Assembly: GCA_945787595.1 (NCBI GenBank)
Contig: CALZJV010000073.1
Span: forward strand, 1 to 15,109
Length of the DNA: 15,109 nucleotides
Reading direction: 5' to 3'
Source: an uncultured Desulfobacterales bacterium
GTDB taxonomy: Bacteria > Desulfobacterota > Desulfobacteria > Desulfobacterales > JAFDCJ01
Shown here: one piece after another, positions 1 through 8,247 of the stretch
Position numbering within the stretch: the stretch's first letter is position 1
How the letters are laid out: every line of letters begins with the position of its first letter
Translations under genes and position numbers: made by a program
Notes under the pieces: generated by a model
What the model was told of the DNA's origin: nothing
Database searches by the model: none
Seen by the model: only the letters and a program-made list of their open reading frames with translations

Positions 1-217
1 GCTGCCTATTTGAATTCAAGGGGTTGCTCAGCTTAGTTCTCTTGAGTTTATTCCTGCAGACCCAACCGGCCTTTGCCGCTGGTTCGAAACTTGGCACGAT
101 ATCTCCACTCAGCTCAAAATGTAAATTTCTGATTACCCAATCTATAGCTCAGTCCAAAAATGGTAAGGCATTGCATAATGTTTTTTCATTTTTGAAATCT
201 CTCGAGTTTTAGATTTG
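1..217 (+). other. Left-edge stretch with an open frame resembling a signal peptide
   Basis: A frame is open from base 3 to a stop at 210-212. From a TTG at 24 it reads as a hydrophobic stretch followed by a plausible signal-peptidase site (Gln-Pro-Ala-Phe-Ala then Ala-Gly at about residues 14-20). The remaining 40 or so residues resemble no family I know. There is no clear ribosome binding site before the TTG. It could be the 3' end of a gene lying left of the window, a decayed exported protein or chance. I do not call it a gene. Confidence 0.2.
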
Positions 218-245
218 TTGATAGTCAGAAAAGGTGCTATAAAAT
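218..245 (+). promoter_or_regulatory. Predicted sigma-70-type promoter of the patatin lipoprotein gene
   Basis: TTGATA at 218-223 (5 of 6 to the -35 consensus) is followed after 16 bases by TAAAAT at 240-245 (5 of 6 to the -10 consensus). Transcription would begin near 252, about 35 bases before the ATG at 287. This placement makes upstream starts in the same frame, such as the TTG at 215, unlikely because they would lie outside the transcript. Prediction by eye only. Confidence 0.45.
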
Positions 246-286
246 CAATGATAGCTGAAGATTCACCCGGAAGGAAGGAACCGTCT

Positions 287-1732
287 ATGAAATGTGAAAC
301 ATCGAATGCCATGTGCGCCGTTTGCCTGATGCTCTGGTTTCTTTTGGTCTTGGCACTTGCAGGGTGTGCCAGCCGGCCGATCAATGCACCGATCACCCAG
401 GTTGATCCCAAAAGCGGGTACCGTCCACATCTCTTGATACAGAAAAGCCAGAACAACGACCCGCGTACGTTCTTTGTTCTTTCGTTCTCAGGAGGCGGCA
501 CACGGGCAGCGGCGTTATCATATGGCGTTTTAGAGGAGCTGCGTCGTACCGATGTCGTCGTCAACAATCAGAACCGCCGGCTGATCGACGAAGTCGACCT
601 GATTACAGGCGTGTCGGGGGGAAGCTTCACGGCGCTCGCGTACGCCCTTTACGGCGACCGGCTGTTTTCCGAGTACGAGGAGCGGTTCCTTAAGCGCGAC
701 GTGCAGGGCGCGCTGTTTTGGCGCACTCTCAATCCGTTCAACTGGTGGAAATTCATCGGTGGGAGCGCCGGGCGTTCTGAGCTCGCCGCGGAGTATTACG
801 ACGAGATACTGTTCGAGGGAGCGACGTTTGGTGATCTTCTCGGCAGACCCGGACCGGTCGCAATCGCGACCGGGACCGACATCTCGACCGGGTCGCGACT
901 GGCGTTTTTCCAGAACGACTTCGACCTGCTCTGCTCGGACCTGAACAAGGTTAATCTGTCGCGCGCAGCCGCCACATCCTCGGCGGTGCCGGTAGCGCTG
1001 TCGGCAGTAACGTTCAACAATTACGGCGGCACCTGTGGATATCAATATCCAGCCTGGGTGAAAGACATTGCCGACTTAGAGAACCGTGCCCGGCCGGCAG
1101 GACGGGCAGTGCAGCGTTACCGCGAGATGCAGGCCTTCCAGAATAGCAAGGATCGCCCGTACATCCACCTCGTCGACGGCGGGGTGGCAGACAACCTCGG
1201 AGTGCGTGGCGTCCTGGAGGCCCTCGACGAGCTCGCGGTGAGCTCGGCATTTAGAGGAGAGGTCGGTTTCGGCGATATTCGAAGGATCGTATTGCTTGTT
1301 GTAAACGCCCGTTCTGCCCCCAAAACCGACTGGGACCGCCACGAATCGCCTCCTGGCTTCATCGGTCAACTGCTGCAGGCTTCCGGCGTGCCGATTGAAC
1401 GATACTCGTTCGAAACCATCGAGCTCATGAAAGACCGTGCGGAAATCATGAAGTGGCGGCGCGAGCTCATGGTCGCGCGGGCGCGTCTTGCGGGCGCTAC
1501 CGAGGCTGAGGCGGAAGCGAGCGTGCCGAAAATCACCTTACACACAATCGATGTCAGCTTCGACGAAATCCCAGACCCTGAAGAGCGCGCCTTATTCATG
1601 AACCTACCCACGAGCTTCGTACTCCCAGCCGAGGACATAGACCGATTGCGCGAGATTGCCGGCCGGTTGCTGCGCCAGTCGACAGAGTATAAATCTCTCA
1701 TCAGCGACCTCGGAGGAATACCTGCAAGATAG
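287..1732 (+). CDS. Patatin-like phospholipase, predicted outer-membrane lipoprotein
   Basis: 481-residue patatin-family acyl hydrolase, expected to cleave acyl esters of phospholipids with a Ser-Asp dyad. Residues 1-26 form a lipoprotein signal ending in the lipobox Leu-Ala-Gly-Cys, so Cys27 would be lipidated; Ala at +2 does not signal inner-membrane retention by the E. coli rule. The glycine-rich oxyanion loop GGGTRA begins near residue 69. The nucleophile motif GVSGG puts the catalytic Ser at 110. The DGG motif puts the catalytic Asp at 297. The conserved block SSAVP lies near 231-235. All catalytic elements are present, so it is probably active. The start at 287 is preferred because AAGGAAGG (271-278) lies 8 bases upstream and the signal peptide begins there; the frame extends upstream to 215 without such support. 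It appears monocistronic and converges on the minus-strand TPR gene. The natural substrate cannot be read from the sequence. Confidence 0.9.
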   Translation: MKCETSNAMCAVCLMLWFLLVLALAGCASRPINAPITQVDPKSGYRPHLLIQKSQNNDPRTFFVLSFSGGGTRAAALSYGVLEELRRTDVVVNNQNRRLIDEVDLITGVSGGSFTALAYALYGDRLFSEYEERFLKRDVQGALFWRTLNPFNWWKFIGGSAGRSELAAEYYDEILFEGATFGDLLGRPGPVAIATGTDISTGSRLAFFQNDFDLLCSDLNKVNLSRAAATSSAVPVALSAVTFNNYGGTCGYQYPAWVKDIADLENRARPAGRAVQRYREMQAFQNSKDRPYIHLVDGGVADNLGVRGVLEALDELAVSSAFRGEVGFGDIRRIVLLVVNARSAPKTDWDRHESPPGFIGQLLQASGVPIERYSFETIELMKDRAEIMKWRRELMVARARLAGATEAEAEASVPKITLHTIDVSFDEIPDPEERALFMNLPTSFVLPAEDIDRLREIAGRLLRQSTEYKSLISDLGGIPAR

Positions 1733-1944
1733 CTTTTTGAGGGTTGGCATATTTCTAAATGCTCAAAGAAAGTGAGAAATGGAAAGCTGGAATGCCTATT
1801 TTAGTTTTGGTGTCGAAACTCACATAACGCTTCGAGTAGAGATTACGGCTATATTTCGTTATTGGCCGAAATTTTGTTTTTTGCCAAGATATTCCAATTA
1901 TTGTTCCAGCAAAATTGCGCCCTATTAAATCAATCCTCATACCT

Positions 1945-2862
1945 TTATTTAATCTCAAGGCCTGATTTTTTCAGGCCGTCAATAATACATTCGAATAACT
2001 CATCAGTTTTCACCCAATGTTTAATCAATGTGCTGCCACGATCTGGAAAATTGGGCTGTATCGCCAGAAGGGCTTCGACATATGAATTTCCTTCGTCGGT
2101 TCTTCCCAAAAGGCCCAATGAGGACGCTTGCCACATTGGGTCCCAAAACAACGTTGGAAGCCTGAAGTTCAAAGTCTCCAGGTAAGCCCTTTCATACTCT
2201 TTTTTCCGGATCCAGTCGGCACACAAGACATGGTAGATATAGGGTCGGTGATACGGGTTCAGCTTTATCGCCTTTTTTATTAAATCCGTCCCCAAATCCC
2301 AATCGCCCAGCGGCGGCAAAATGTGTCCGATCGTATCCATAAAAATCAGCGAGTTGGGGTTCAGGGTCAACGCGTTTCTGGCCTCTACAAGTCCCTCTTT
2401 CAGCTGATTATTTAGCAGGCGAGCCATCGCCAACGCCACTCGAGCCCTTTGATTGGACGGATTCAGGCGTACCCCTTTTTCGGAAAATTCGATGGCTTTT
2501 TCGACAGGTGTCGGTCTTTCAATTGATTCCAGAGTATAGTTTTCGCAATACAGGAGACCCAAACACGTCCAGACCTGAGAGCATTCAGGCTCTCTGGTCG
2601 CGGCCTCTTCCAACGCAGCAGGAGCATCTTTTAGCGACTCGCTGGTGAAGGTTACTTCGTGTTTATAAAATTTTAACAGCGCCTCATAGGTCTCCATTTG
2701 CGCCGGCGGCTTGTTCTGCGATTCAAGGGAGAGGGTTTGAGATATATAGCCCTGTTCCTGGGCGATCATGGCAGCAATGATTTGCGCGGTGTCTCTTTGA
2801 AACATCATCAGATCATCGGCCCTCAGAAGTCCACAAGTCGATAATCTAAAAATTAATTGCAA
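1945..2862 (-). CDS. TPR-repeat protein, probably the truncated C-terminal part of a TolB/cyclase-type TPR protein
   Basis: Up to 305 residues from a TTG at 2862; an ATG at 2808 (residue 19) is an alternative start. Helix-pair repeats of TPR type occupy roughly residues 82-270. The clearest are around 119-150 (ending LNPSNQRARVALA), 153-185 and 187-215 (with KKAIKLNP). TPR units are protein-interaction scaffolds. Residues 14-40 (ADDLMMFQRDTAQIIAAMIA) resemble the end of the TolB-like/FlgO-like domain that precedes the TPR array in many adenylate-cyclase-like or winged-helix TPR regulators. The rest of that domain and the expected amino-terminal module are missing: an in-frame TGA lies 2 codons above the TTG, and beyond it is the kinase gene. 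I see no ribosome binding site of quality for either start. No signal peptide is seen. It may be a pseudogene remnant or a re-used short protein. Confidence 0.6.
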   Translation of the reverse strand: MQLIFRLSTCGLLRADDLMMFQRDTAQIIAAMIAQEQGYISQTLSLESQNKPPAQMETYEALLKFYKHEVTFTSESLKDAPAALEEAATREPECSQVWTCLGLLYCENYTLESIERPTPVEKAIEFSEKGVRLNPSNQRARVALAMARLLNNQLKEGLVEARNALTLNPNSLIFMDTIGHILPPLGDWDLGTDLIKKAIKLNPYHRPYIYHVLCADWIRKKEYERAYLETLNFRLPTLFWDPMWQASSLGLLGRTDEGNSYVEALLAIQPNFPDRGSTLIKHWVKTDELFECIIDGLKKSGLEIK

Positions 2863-2929
2863 TTTTAATCATTTATGATAAGAATTTTTGCGAATAAGTA
2901 TTATTTCACACCATTTATGGAATACTGGT

Positions 2930-5900
2930 ATGATGGATCCCATGTATAAATCCCTGACTATTGCTTTTCTGGCGGTTTCGATCTTTATTTTAGGGTTAAA
3001 TGCTGATCTGGTAAGCGCGCAAAACACAGCTCCCAAGCCGATGGTAACCCTCACGCCTGAGGAAAAAGCCTGGTTAAAGGCACACCCGGATATCAAGCTG
3101 GGCTTTAGCGACGACTTTGAGCCGCTCGTCATTATCAACCCGGACGGCACCCACCGCGGCCTGCTGATTGACTTCCTTGACGAATTAAATAAGCGATTGA
3201 GAACCCGTATCACTCTGCGCACCGATTCCGTATCCAAAATAGTTGAGAAAGCCAAAACAAAGCAAGTCGACGGCATCCTTTTTCTGCACCCTGAGAGAGC
3301 TGACAAATTGGGGCTGTTGAAAACCAAGGGGTATCTTGCTGTCTATCCCACGGTGTTTGCGCGTCGGAATGTTTCATTTGAGCATCCTGCCGATTTTGTC
3401 GGCAAAAAGGTCGCGATAATAGACGGCGTCTATTTTTCGCAAGAAATTATCCGGCCATATCAAGACCAGACAACTGTCCTGATAGCCAAGGATGCCCTGG
3501 AAGGGCTGCGAAAAGTCGACAAGGGAGAAGCGGATCTCTTTATCGCGGCTACCGTCAATTCCTATCTCCTGACGAAGTACCAATTCTTCGGGATTTCGCC
3601 CAAATACGTATTTTTCGAATACAACGAGAAGTTTGGCATGGCCATCAGGCCCGACTGGCCGGAGCTGATTTCCCTGCTCAATAAAGGCATTTCGAGCTTC
3701 ACGGAAAATGAGATCGATGCCATCGTGGCCAAATGGATTCAGCTTCCACAGAAAAAAGGCGCCTTAGCGCTGACTGCCGAGGAACGGGCCTGGCTCGACC
3801 AAAAGCATACGATTCGGGTACGCATTGCCGACTGGCCGCCCTACCTGATTGTCAAAGACGACCAATCGCCACAGGGAATTGTTATTGAGTATCTCAAGCT
3901 GATAGGAAAGCGGACCGGGATCAGGTTTAAACATGAAGTGACCGACGAGCCGTTTGCCGAATTTCTCGAAAGCATGCAGCAGGGCCAAGGCCCCGACATG
4001 ACTGCGTTCATCGTGCCGACACCAGAGCGTGAACAGTATTTATCTTTTTCAGAGACTTATATCGCCTCCCCTTACGTCATCTTTACGCGGGAACAGGATA
4101 ATCCGATCCTGGATATCAGCGGACTGTCCGGGAAGACGCTCGCAGTCCCGCGAGGATTTGTTGTCCAGCAACAACTGGAAAGGGGTTATCCCGAGATCAG
4201 GCAGGCGCTGTACGATTCGGATGATGCAGCGCTGCAAGCAGTGGCAACCGGTCAGGCGGATGCCTATATCGGCAACCTGACCGTGGCCAGCCATATCATA
4301 CACGGGCATGGATTTTCCCATCTTCGGGTCGCTGCTGCCAGTCCTTTTGGAGACCAGGCCCTCTCCATGGGCAATCGCATCGACTGGCCGGAACTGACCT
4401 CAATTATCAACAAGGCACTGGCGAGCATCACCGAAGAAGAAAAAGCCGCCATCCGCAACAAGTACCTCGCCATAAAATTCGAGCAGGGGATTAACAAAAC
4501 CGAGGTATTGAAATGGGCGCTCATTATCGGGGGAACGGCGGCGGGTGTCATACTCTTATTCATATTTTGGAATACACGACTGAGTAAAGAGATCAGTAAA
4601 CGGAAGCAGATAGAGAAGGATCTAAAACAGGCCAAGGATACCGCGGAAGCCGCCAACCAGGCCAAGTCAATCTTCCTGGCTAACATGTCTCACGAGCTGC
4701 GCACGCCCCTGAATGCCATCCTCGGCTTTTCCGGGCTGCTGACCCGGGGAGGAAACGTCGCCTCCGATCAACAAGAGAAACTATCCATCATCAACCGCAG
4801 CGGACAGCACTTGCTGAGCATGATCAACGACGTATTGGATCTATCCAAAATCGAGGCTGAAAGAATCGAGTTGCAGGAGACTCCCTTCGACCTGGTTGCC
4901 TTGATCAAGGAAATGAGTATGATGATTCAGTCGCGCGCCACAGAAAAGGGGCTATCCGTGGCAGTGGAAGCCGAATCGATAAGCGTTCCTTACGTGAAGG
5001 CCGATGCGGGGAAACTGCGCCAGATTCTCATCAACCTGCTCGGCAACGCGGTCAAGTTTTCCGATGAGGGCGGGGTCACGATTCGATGCGCCACCGACCC
5101 GATTCCGAAAGAACCGCAACACTGCCATATCGTCATTGAGATCGCGGACACCGGTCGGGGGATCGACCCGGCCAGACAAGGGAAGATCTTTGAACCTTTC
5201 GTGCAGGGAATCGATGTGCCTGAGCGCAAAGGCACGGGGCTGGGGCTGGCCATCTGTAAAAAGTATGCTGAGTTAATGGGCGGCACCATCGAAGTGGAGA
5301 ACGAGGTGGGCAAAGGCTCCCTTTTCTGGGTGAAATTGCCAGCGGAAATCGCCGAAGCAGCGGATATCAAGACGCCCGTTGACAACAAACCGAGGGTGAT
5401 CGGTCTGACTCCGACATGGAAAACCTGGCGGATCCTTATCGCGGATGACAACCGGGAAAATCTTCTCTTGCTGAAATCCTTGCTTAAAGAAGTCGGGTTC
5501 GTTGTCCTTGAAGCTGAAAACGGCAAAGAGGCGGTGGAGGCGTTTAAAAAGGAATCGCCTGATCTCATCTGGATGGACATGCGCATGCCGGTCATGGACG
5601 GGTACGAAGCCACAAGGCGAATTCGGAAGTGGGAAATTGGAAGTGGGAAGTCGGAAGGCGCAAGAGAAGAAGCTGAGAAGATGGGAAGGTGGGAAGGTGA
5701 GAACAAATCCGAAATCCAAAATCCGAAATCCAAAATGGAAGGGATACCCATCATTGCCATCACTGCCAGCGCTTTCGGCGAGCAGCGCAATGAGATACTG
5801 GCTTCGGGCTGCAACGATATGGTCATCAAACCTTTTGAGGCGCATGAGATCTTGGAGATGATGGGCCGATTTCTGGATTTAGAATACATCTATGAGCCGG

Positions 5901-6148
5901 AAGGCGAGGCAGCGCCAGACCGGATAGATGAAGTGGACCTCACCAGCGACATGCTGGCCGGTCTTCCCCCGCACCTATTGCAGGAACTTCGCGAAACGAG
6001 CATGTCTCTGGACAGTGAAGCTATCTCTGCCGTCATCAAGCGCATCGAACCACTGGCCCCGGATACGGCGAAAGACCTGCAGACCCTTATGGATGATTTT
6101 CAAATTGGCCGGATCCACGACCTTCTTGGAGAGACCCATGAACAGTGA
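2930..6148 (+). CDS. Hybrid sensor histidine kinase with tandem periplasmic solute-binding domains
   Basis: About 1072 residues from ATG 2930 (ATGs at 2933 and 2942 and a TTG at 2888 are alternatives; ribosome binding is weak for all). A signal peptide ends near residue 30 (LVSA before QNT). Two tandem SBP_bac_3 (Venus-flytrap) domains follow at about 42-271 and 282-514, each opening with LT-x-EE-x-AWL. A membrane helix lies at about 526-547. A short coiled linker leads to HisKA with the phospho-acceptor His588 in [12 protein letters not shown]. The ATPase domain has an N box (Asn706), G1 DTGRG at 740 and G2 GTGLGLA at 768. The receiver has acidic pair Asp839-840, phospho-acceptor Asp883, Thr945 and Lys967. 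The last 60 residues form a helical tail resembling one seen in other hybrid kinases, without an obvious HPt histidine. Layout is BvgS/EvgS-like minus PAS and HPt, implying periplasmic sensing of a small ligand. Residues 901-936 are a low-complexity insertion. Overlaps the activator gene by 11 bases. Confidence 0.92.
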   Translation: MMDPMYKSLTIAFLAVSIFILGLNADLVSAQNTAPKPMVTLTPEEKAWLKAHPDIKLGFSDDFEPLVIINPDGTHRGLLIDFLDELNKRLRTRITLRTDSVSKIVEKAKTKQVDGILFLHPERADKLGLLKTKGYLAVYPTVFARRNVSFEHPADFVGKKVAIIDGVYFSQEIIRPYQDQTTVLIAKDALEGLRKVDKGEADLFIAATVNSYLLTKYQFFGISPKYVFFEYNEKFGMAIRPDWPELISLLNKGISSFTENEIDAIVAKWIQLPQKKGALALTAEERAWLDQKHTIRVRIADWPPYLIVKDDQSPQGIVIEYLKLIGKRTGIRFKHEVTDEPFAEFLESMQQGQGPDMTAFIVPTPEREQYLSFSETYIASPYVIFTREQDNPILDISGLSGKTLAVPRGFVVQQQLERGYPEIRQALYDSDDAALQAVATGQADAYIGNLTVASHIIHGHGFSHLRVAAASPFGDQALSMGNRIDWPELTSIINKALASITEEEKAAIRNKYLAIKFEQGINKTEVLKWALIIGGTAAGVILLFIFWNTRLSKEISKRKQIEKDLKQAKDTAEAANQAKSIFLANMSHELRTPLNAILGFSGLLTRGGNVASDQQEKLSIINRSGQHLLSMINDVLDLSKIEAERIELQETPFDLVALIKEMSMMIQSRATEKGLSVAVEAESISVPYVKADAGKLRQILINLLGNAVKFSDEGGVTIRCATDPIPKEPQHCHIVIEIADTGRGIDPARQGKIFEPFVQGIDVPERKGTGLGLAICKKYAELMGGTIEVENEVGKGSLFWVKLPAEIAEAADIKTPVDNKPRVIGLTPTWKTWRILIADDNRENLLLLKSLLKEVGFVVLEAENGKEAVEAFKKESPDLIWMDMRMPVMDGYEATRRIRKWEIGSGKSEGAREEAEKMGRWEGENKSEIQNPKSKMEGIPIIAITASAFGEQRNEILASGCNDMVIKPFEAHEILEMMGRFLDLEYIYEPEGEAAPDRIDEVDLTSDMLAGLPPHLLQELRETSMSLDSEAISAVIKRIEPLAPDTAKDLQTLMDDFQIGRIHDLLGETHEQ
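5625..5737 (+). repeat. Low-complexity short-period repeat block inserted in frame in the kinase receiver domain
   Basis: Three simple arrays lie side by side. GGAAGTGGGAAATT / GGAAGTGGGAAGTC has period 14 (5625-5652). GGGAAGGT occurs twice (5683-5698). The heptamer AAATCC followed alternately by G or A occurs four times (5705-5732). The block encodes about 36 residues rich in Lys, Glu, Gly and Trp between the third helix and fourth strand of the receiver, where related receivers have a loop of a few residues. It keeps the frame, since the receiver resumes with [11 protein letters not shown]. Similar purine-rich and AAATCC-type arrays are usually intergenic in bacteria that carry them (my recollection, not checked). 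The strand is arbitrary. Confidence 0.8.
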
Positions 6149-7667
6149 ACCCGACAATAAGAAGGCTTTAACAAACGACCATATGACCCTATCTCGTGAT
6201 ATTCTTATTGTTGATGATGAGGTTGCCAACCTTAAATTACTGAAAGAATTGCTGAGCCGAAACGGGTACCAGGTGCGTTTTTCCGACCGTCCCCAACTGG
6301 CCATTGACTCGGCTTTGGGGCAGCCTCCGGCCTTGATTCTGCTGGATGTGAGGATGCCGGGTATGGATGGGTTTGAGGTTTGTAAGCGTCTCAAACAGGA
6401 AAAGCGTACATATGACATCCCGATCATCTTCATCAGCGCCCTGCAGGACGTGAAGGATAGAGTCCAGGGTTTCGAAGCTGGAGGGGTGGATTTTATCTCC
6501 AAGCCGTTTCAGGAGGAGGAAGTCCTGGCCCGGGTGCGAACGCACCTTGAACTGCGCAACATGCAGCTGAACCTGGAAGAGATGGTTGCCAAGCGCACTA
6601 CTGCACTGGAGAATGAGATTTATGAGCGCAAGCAGGCTGAAATCGAATTAAAGGAGGCCTATACCGAAATCAAGCAGCTGCAAATGCAGTTGCAGGCTGA
6701 AAGCGCCTACCTGCAGGAAGAAATCAAACTGGAGCATAACTTTGAAAACATCATCGGCCAGAGTGAAGAGCTGAAATATGTGCTGCACCGGGTTGAAATG
6801 ATTGCGCCCCAGGATTCCACGGTGATTCTTCTGGGGGAAACCGGGACAGGCAAAGAGCTCATTGCGCGGGCTCTTCATCAACTGAGTCCCCGAAGCAAAC
6901 GGCCTCTGGTGAAGGTGAACTGCGCAGCCCTGCCCGCTGAATTGATTGAAAGCGAGCTGTTCGGCCGTGAAAAGGGGGCCTTTACCGGGGCAACGACGAC
7001 CCAGGTCGGACGCTTCGAACTGGCCAATAAGTCAACGCTTTTTTTAGACGAGATCGGCGAATTACCCCTCGAGCTCCAGGCCAAACTATTGCGCGTGCTT
7101 GAAAGCGGTGAGTTTGAGAGGCTGGGAAGCCCCCGCGCTTTGCATTCCGATGCCCGCATCATCGCGGCCACCAATCGGGATCTTGAAGACGAGGTGCGTA
7201 AAAAACGCTTCAGAGAGGATTTGTGGTATCGGTTGAAGGTTTTTCCGATTACGATACCGCCGCTGCGTGATCGAATCGAGGATATTCCGCTGCTTGTCGA
7301 TCATTTTGTTCAACTCTTCTCAAAGAAAATGGGGAAAAAGGCAGCATCCCTGAAAATCACCAAGTCTTCTATGCAGACCTTACAATCCTGCCCCTGGCCC
7401 GGCAACGTGAGAGAATTAAAACATGTCGTTGAAAGTGCTTTGATTACCTCGGAAAAAAATAGACTGCACTTTGATCTCCCCGAAACTGCGAGTGGTGCGA
7501 CAAGAAAACTCAAAACCTTTGAAGAAATGGAACGGGAATATATCCTCAGTGTTTTAAAAGCGACGAACTGGAAGATCAAGGGTAAAGATAGCACTTCTAC
7601 CATACTGGGACTGCCCCCCAGCACTCTGCGGCACCGGATCAAGAAACTCGGTCTGAAAAGGCCCTAG
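6138..7667 (+). CDS. Sigma-54-dependent response regulator (receiver, AAA+ activator, Fis-type HTH)
   Basis: 509-residue NtrC-family transcription activator. The receiver (about 20-135) has acidic pair Asp26-27, phospho-acceptor Asp70 in [11 protein letters not shown] and Lys122. A coiled-coil linker spans about 141-200. The AAA+ domain (about 203-435) has Walker A GETGTGKE at 233-240, the sigma-54 contact loop GAFTGA at 280-285, Walker B LFLDE at 301-305 and the FREDLWYRL arginine region at 358-366. The carboxy-terminal Fis-type helix-turn-helix (about 463-507) ends in [15 protein letters not shown]. All elements needed to remodel sigma-54 RNA polymerase are intact. The ATG at 6138 follows GGAGAG (6128-6133) at a 4-base spacing and overlaps the kinase gene by 11 bases, implying translational coupling and a cognate pair. 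The same frame is open upstream to 5928 but that part is out-of-frame kinase sequence. A candidate target is the -24/-12 sequence at 8180. It could also act elsewhere in the genome. Confidence 0.93.
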   Translation: MNSEPDNKKALTNDHMTLSRDILIVDDEVANLKLLKELLSRNGYQVRFSDRPQLAIDSALGQPPALILLDVRMPGMDGFEVCKRLKQEKRTYDIPIIFISALQDVKDRVQGFEAGGVDFISKPFQEEEVLARVRTHLELRNMQLNLEEMVAKRTTALENEIYERKQAEIELKEAYTEIKQLQMQLQAESAYLQEEIKLEHNFENIIGQSEELKYVLHRVEMIAPQDSTVILLGETGTGKELIARALHQLSPRSKRPLVKVNCAALPAELIESELFGREKGAFTGATTTQVGRFELANKSTLFLDEIGELPLELQAKLLRVLESGEFERLGSPRALHSDARIIAATNRDLEDEVRKKRFREDLWYRLKVFPITIPPLRDRIEDIPLLVDHFVQLFSKKMGKKAASLKITKSSMQTLQSCPWPGNVRELKHVVESALITSEKNRLHFDLPETASGATRKLKTFEEMEREYILSVLKATNWKIKGKDSTSTILGLPPSTLRHRIKKLGLKRP

Positions 7668-7682
7668 CCCGGATAAACCGGA

Positions 7683-7710
7683 ATTGAAAATTGAAGATTG
7701 AAGACTGAAT
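7683..7710 (+). repeat. Heptamer array (ATTGAAA / ATTGAAG x2 / ACTGAAT)
   Basis: Four consecutive 7-base units begin at 7683, 7690, 7697 and 7704; the two middle units are identical and the last differs by two bases. It starts 15 bases after the stop of the activator gene. The unit length of 7 matches the AAATCC(G/A) heptamers inside the kinase gene, which suggests the same kind of slippage-prone intergenic sequence. Confidence 0.6.
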
Positions 7711-7890
7711 ATTTGTGGTATTCTATCTATTTTATTTTGTCGCTATCATCATAAGATCAGAATCTCAATCCGCTAAACCCAGCATTCCCTGGCCCAGACC
7801 GAATCCATCGAAATTCTGTAAAAAATCTTACATGTTTGATTAATGCGCAAATGGCATTATTCATACAATAGTCGCACCAGGGCGGGCCAA

Positions 7891-7913
7891 CATTCCAGTA
7901 CTCCAATATTCCA
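7891..7913 (+). repeat. Short CATTCC/ATATTCC-type degenerate repeat
   Basis: CATTCCAGTA is followed by CTCCAATATTCCA, giving three copies of a (T/A)TTCCA or CTCCA core within 23 bases. It is degenerate and short. I list it because arrays of this flavour often accompany the AAATCC and ATTGAAG kinds in the same genomes, as far as I recall. Confidence 0.3.
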
Positions 7914-7949
7914 CGGCATCAATTCACGGAAAGGCCAATTATCTCTGAA

Positions 7950-7969
7950 CTGGCCCAAGGGCCAGCTTT
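7950..7969 (+). terminator. GC-rich hairpin, possible terminator of the kinase-activator operon
   Basis: CTGGCC at 7950-7955 pairs with GGCCAG at 7960-7965 around the loop CAAG, followed by C and four Ts. The stem is strong but the T tract is short, and it lies about 280 bases after the activator stop. It could instead be a protein-binding dyad. Confidence 0.3.
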
Positions 7970-8041
7970 TCAATGGTAGAATAAATCCCCATCATTTTTC
8001 CAGGTCACAGACGTGATCCATACCGGACGAGACCCTTCGTT

Positions 8042-8079
8042 CAGGGGTCATATTTGGCGCCAGGGGCCATATTTGGCCC
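8042..8079 (+). promoter_or_regulatory. Tandem 19-bp repeat, candidate enhancer site for the sigma-54 activator
   Basis: CAGGGGTCATATTTGGCGC (8042-8060) is followed directly by CAGGGGCCATATTTGGCCC (8061-8079); 17 of 19 bases match. The second copy contains the perfect dyad GGGCCA-TATT-TGGCCC (8064-8079); the first is an imperfect version. The pair lies about 127-164 bases before the predicted start of transcription of the ABM operon, a usual distance for NtrC-type enhancer sites. Because the second copy is followed by four Ts (8080-8083) it could also act as a weak intrinsic terminator. Confidence 0.45.
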
Positions 8080-8179
8080 TTTTGGTCGTTTATTTTTCCG
8101 GCTGGGGCTTCCAGCTTTGTTATTCAATATTCACATATTTTCAGTTAGTTATCTATTGCAGCGAATCGCTTTTTCATGA

Positions 8180-8195
8180 TGGCACACTAATTGAA
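8180..8195 (+). promoter_or_regulatory. Candidate sigma-54 (-24/-12) promoter of the ABM-carbonic anhydrase-AsmA operon
   Basis: TGGCAC (8180-8185), five bases, then TTGAA (8191-8195). The -24 element is a perfect match and the 10-base spacing from GG to the -12 dinucleotide is exact. The -12 dinucleotide is GA instead of GC, a deviation that would weaken the promoter. Transcription would start near 8206, giving a 42-base leader before the ATG at 8248. Support comes from the sigma-54 activator gene just upstream and the tandem repeat at the expected enhancer distance. Confidence 0.45.
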
Positions 8196-8247
8196 AATAT
8201 TGATACCACAGTTTGCTTATCATTGATCCCTGAAAAAGGAATTTGAA

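Larger units (their letters stand above)
7668..8247. other. 580-base gene-free regulatory interval between the activator gene and the ABM operon
   Basis: No convincing gene lies here. A 77-codon open frame at 8013-8246 has no family resemblance, no ribosome binding site and an atypical composition, and I treat it as chance. The interval holds a four-unit heptamer array (7683-7710), a short CATTCC-type array (7891-7913), a GC-rich hairpin (7950-7965), a tandem 19-bp repeat whose second copy is itself a hairpin (8042-8079), a further 5-bp hairpin GCTGG/CCAGC (8101-8115) and a candidate sigma-54 promoter (8180-8195). Confidence 0.6.

Noticed and set aside
345..367. TGGCAC followed by TTGCAG as a sigma-54 site
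   Set aside because: The spacing is wrong (no bases between the elements instead of five) and it lies inside the lipoprotein signal-peptide codons.
530..1045. 171-codon minus-strand open frame inside the patatin gene
   Set aside because: It is antisense to the catalytic region; long antisense frames are common in GC-rich coding sequence. No independent support.
1862..2185. 107-codon plus-strand open frame in the patatin-TPR gap
   Set aside because: Most of it is antisense to the TPR coding region and it lacks a start signal or family resemblance.
2876..2904. Sigma-70 promoter for the kinase operon (TGATAA, 17 bases, TATTAT)
   Set aside because: The -10 is fair but the -35 matches poorly; the whole stretch is AT-rich, so such matches are expected by chance.
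4990..5889. 299-residue open frame on the minus strand across the kinase gene
   Set aside because: It is antisense to the conserved ATPase and receiver motifs, and its stretch with repeated Asp-Phe-Gly-Phe comes from the AAATCC heptamers. No family resemblance and no ribosome binding site.
5928..6137. Upstream extension of the sigma-54 activator frame
   Set aside because: This is kinase coding sequence read in another frame; the receiver domain starts after ATG 6138, which has a good ribosome binding site.
8013..8246. 77-codon open frame before the ABM gene
   Set aside because: It spans the tandem repeat and the putative promoter, has no ribosome binding site and no recognisable domain.
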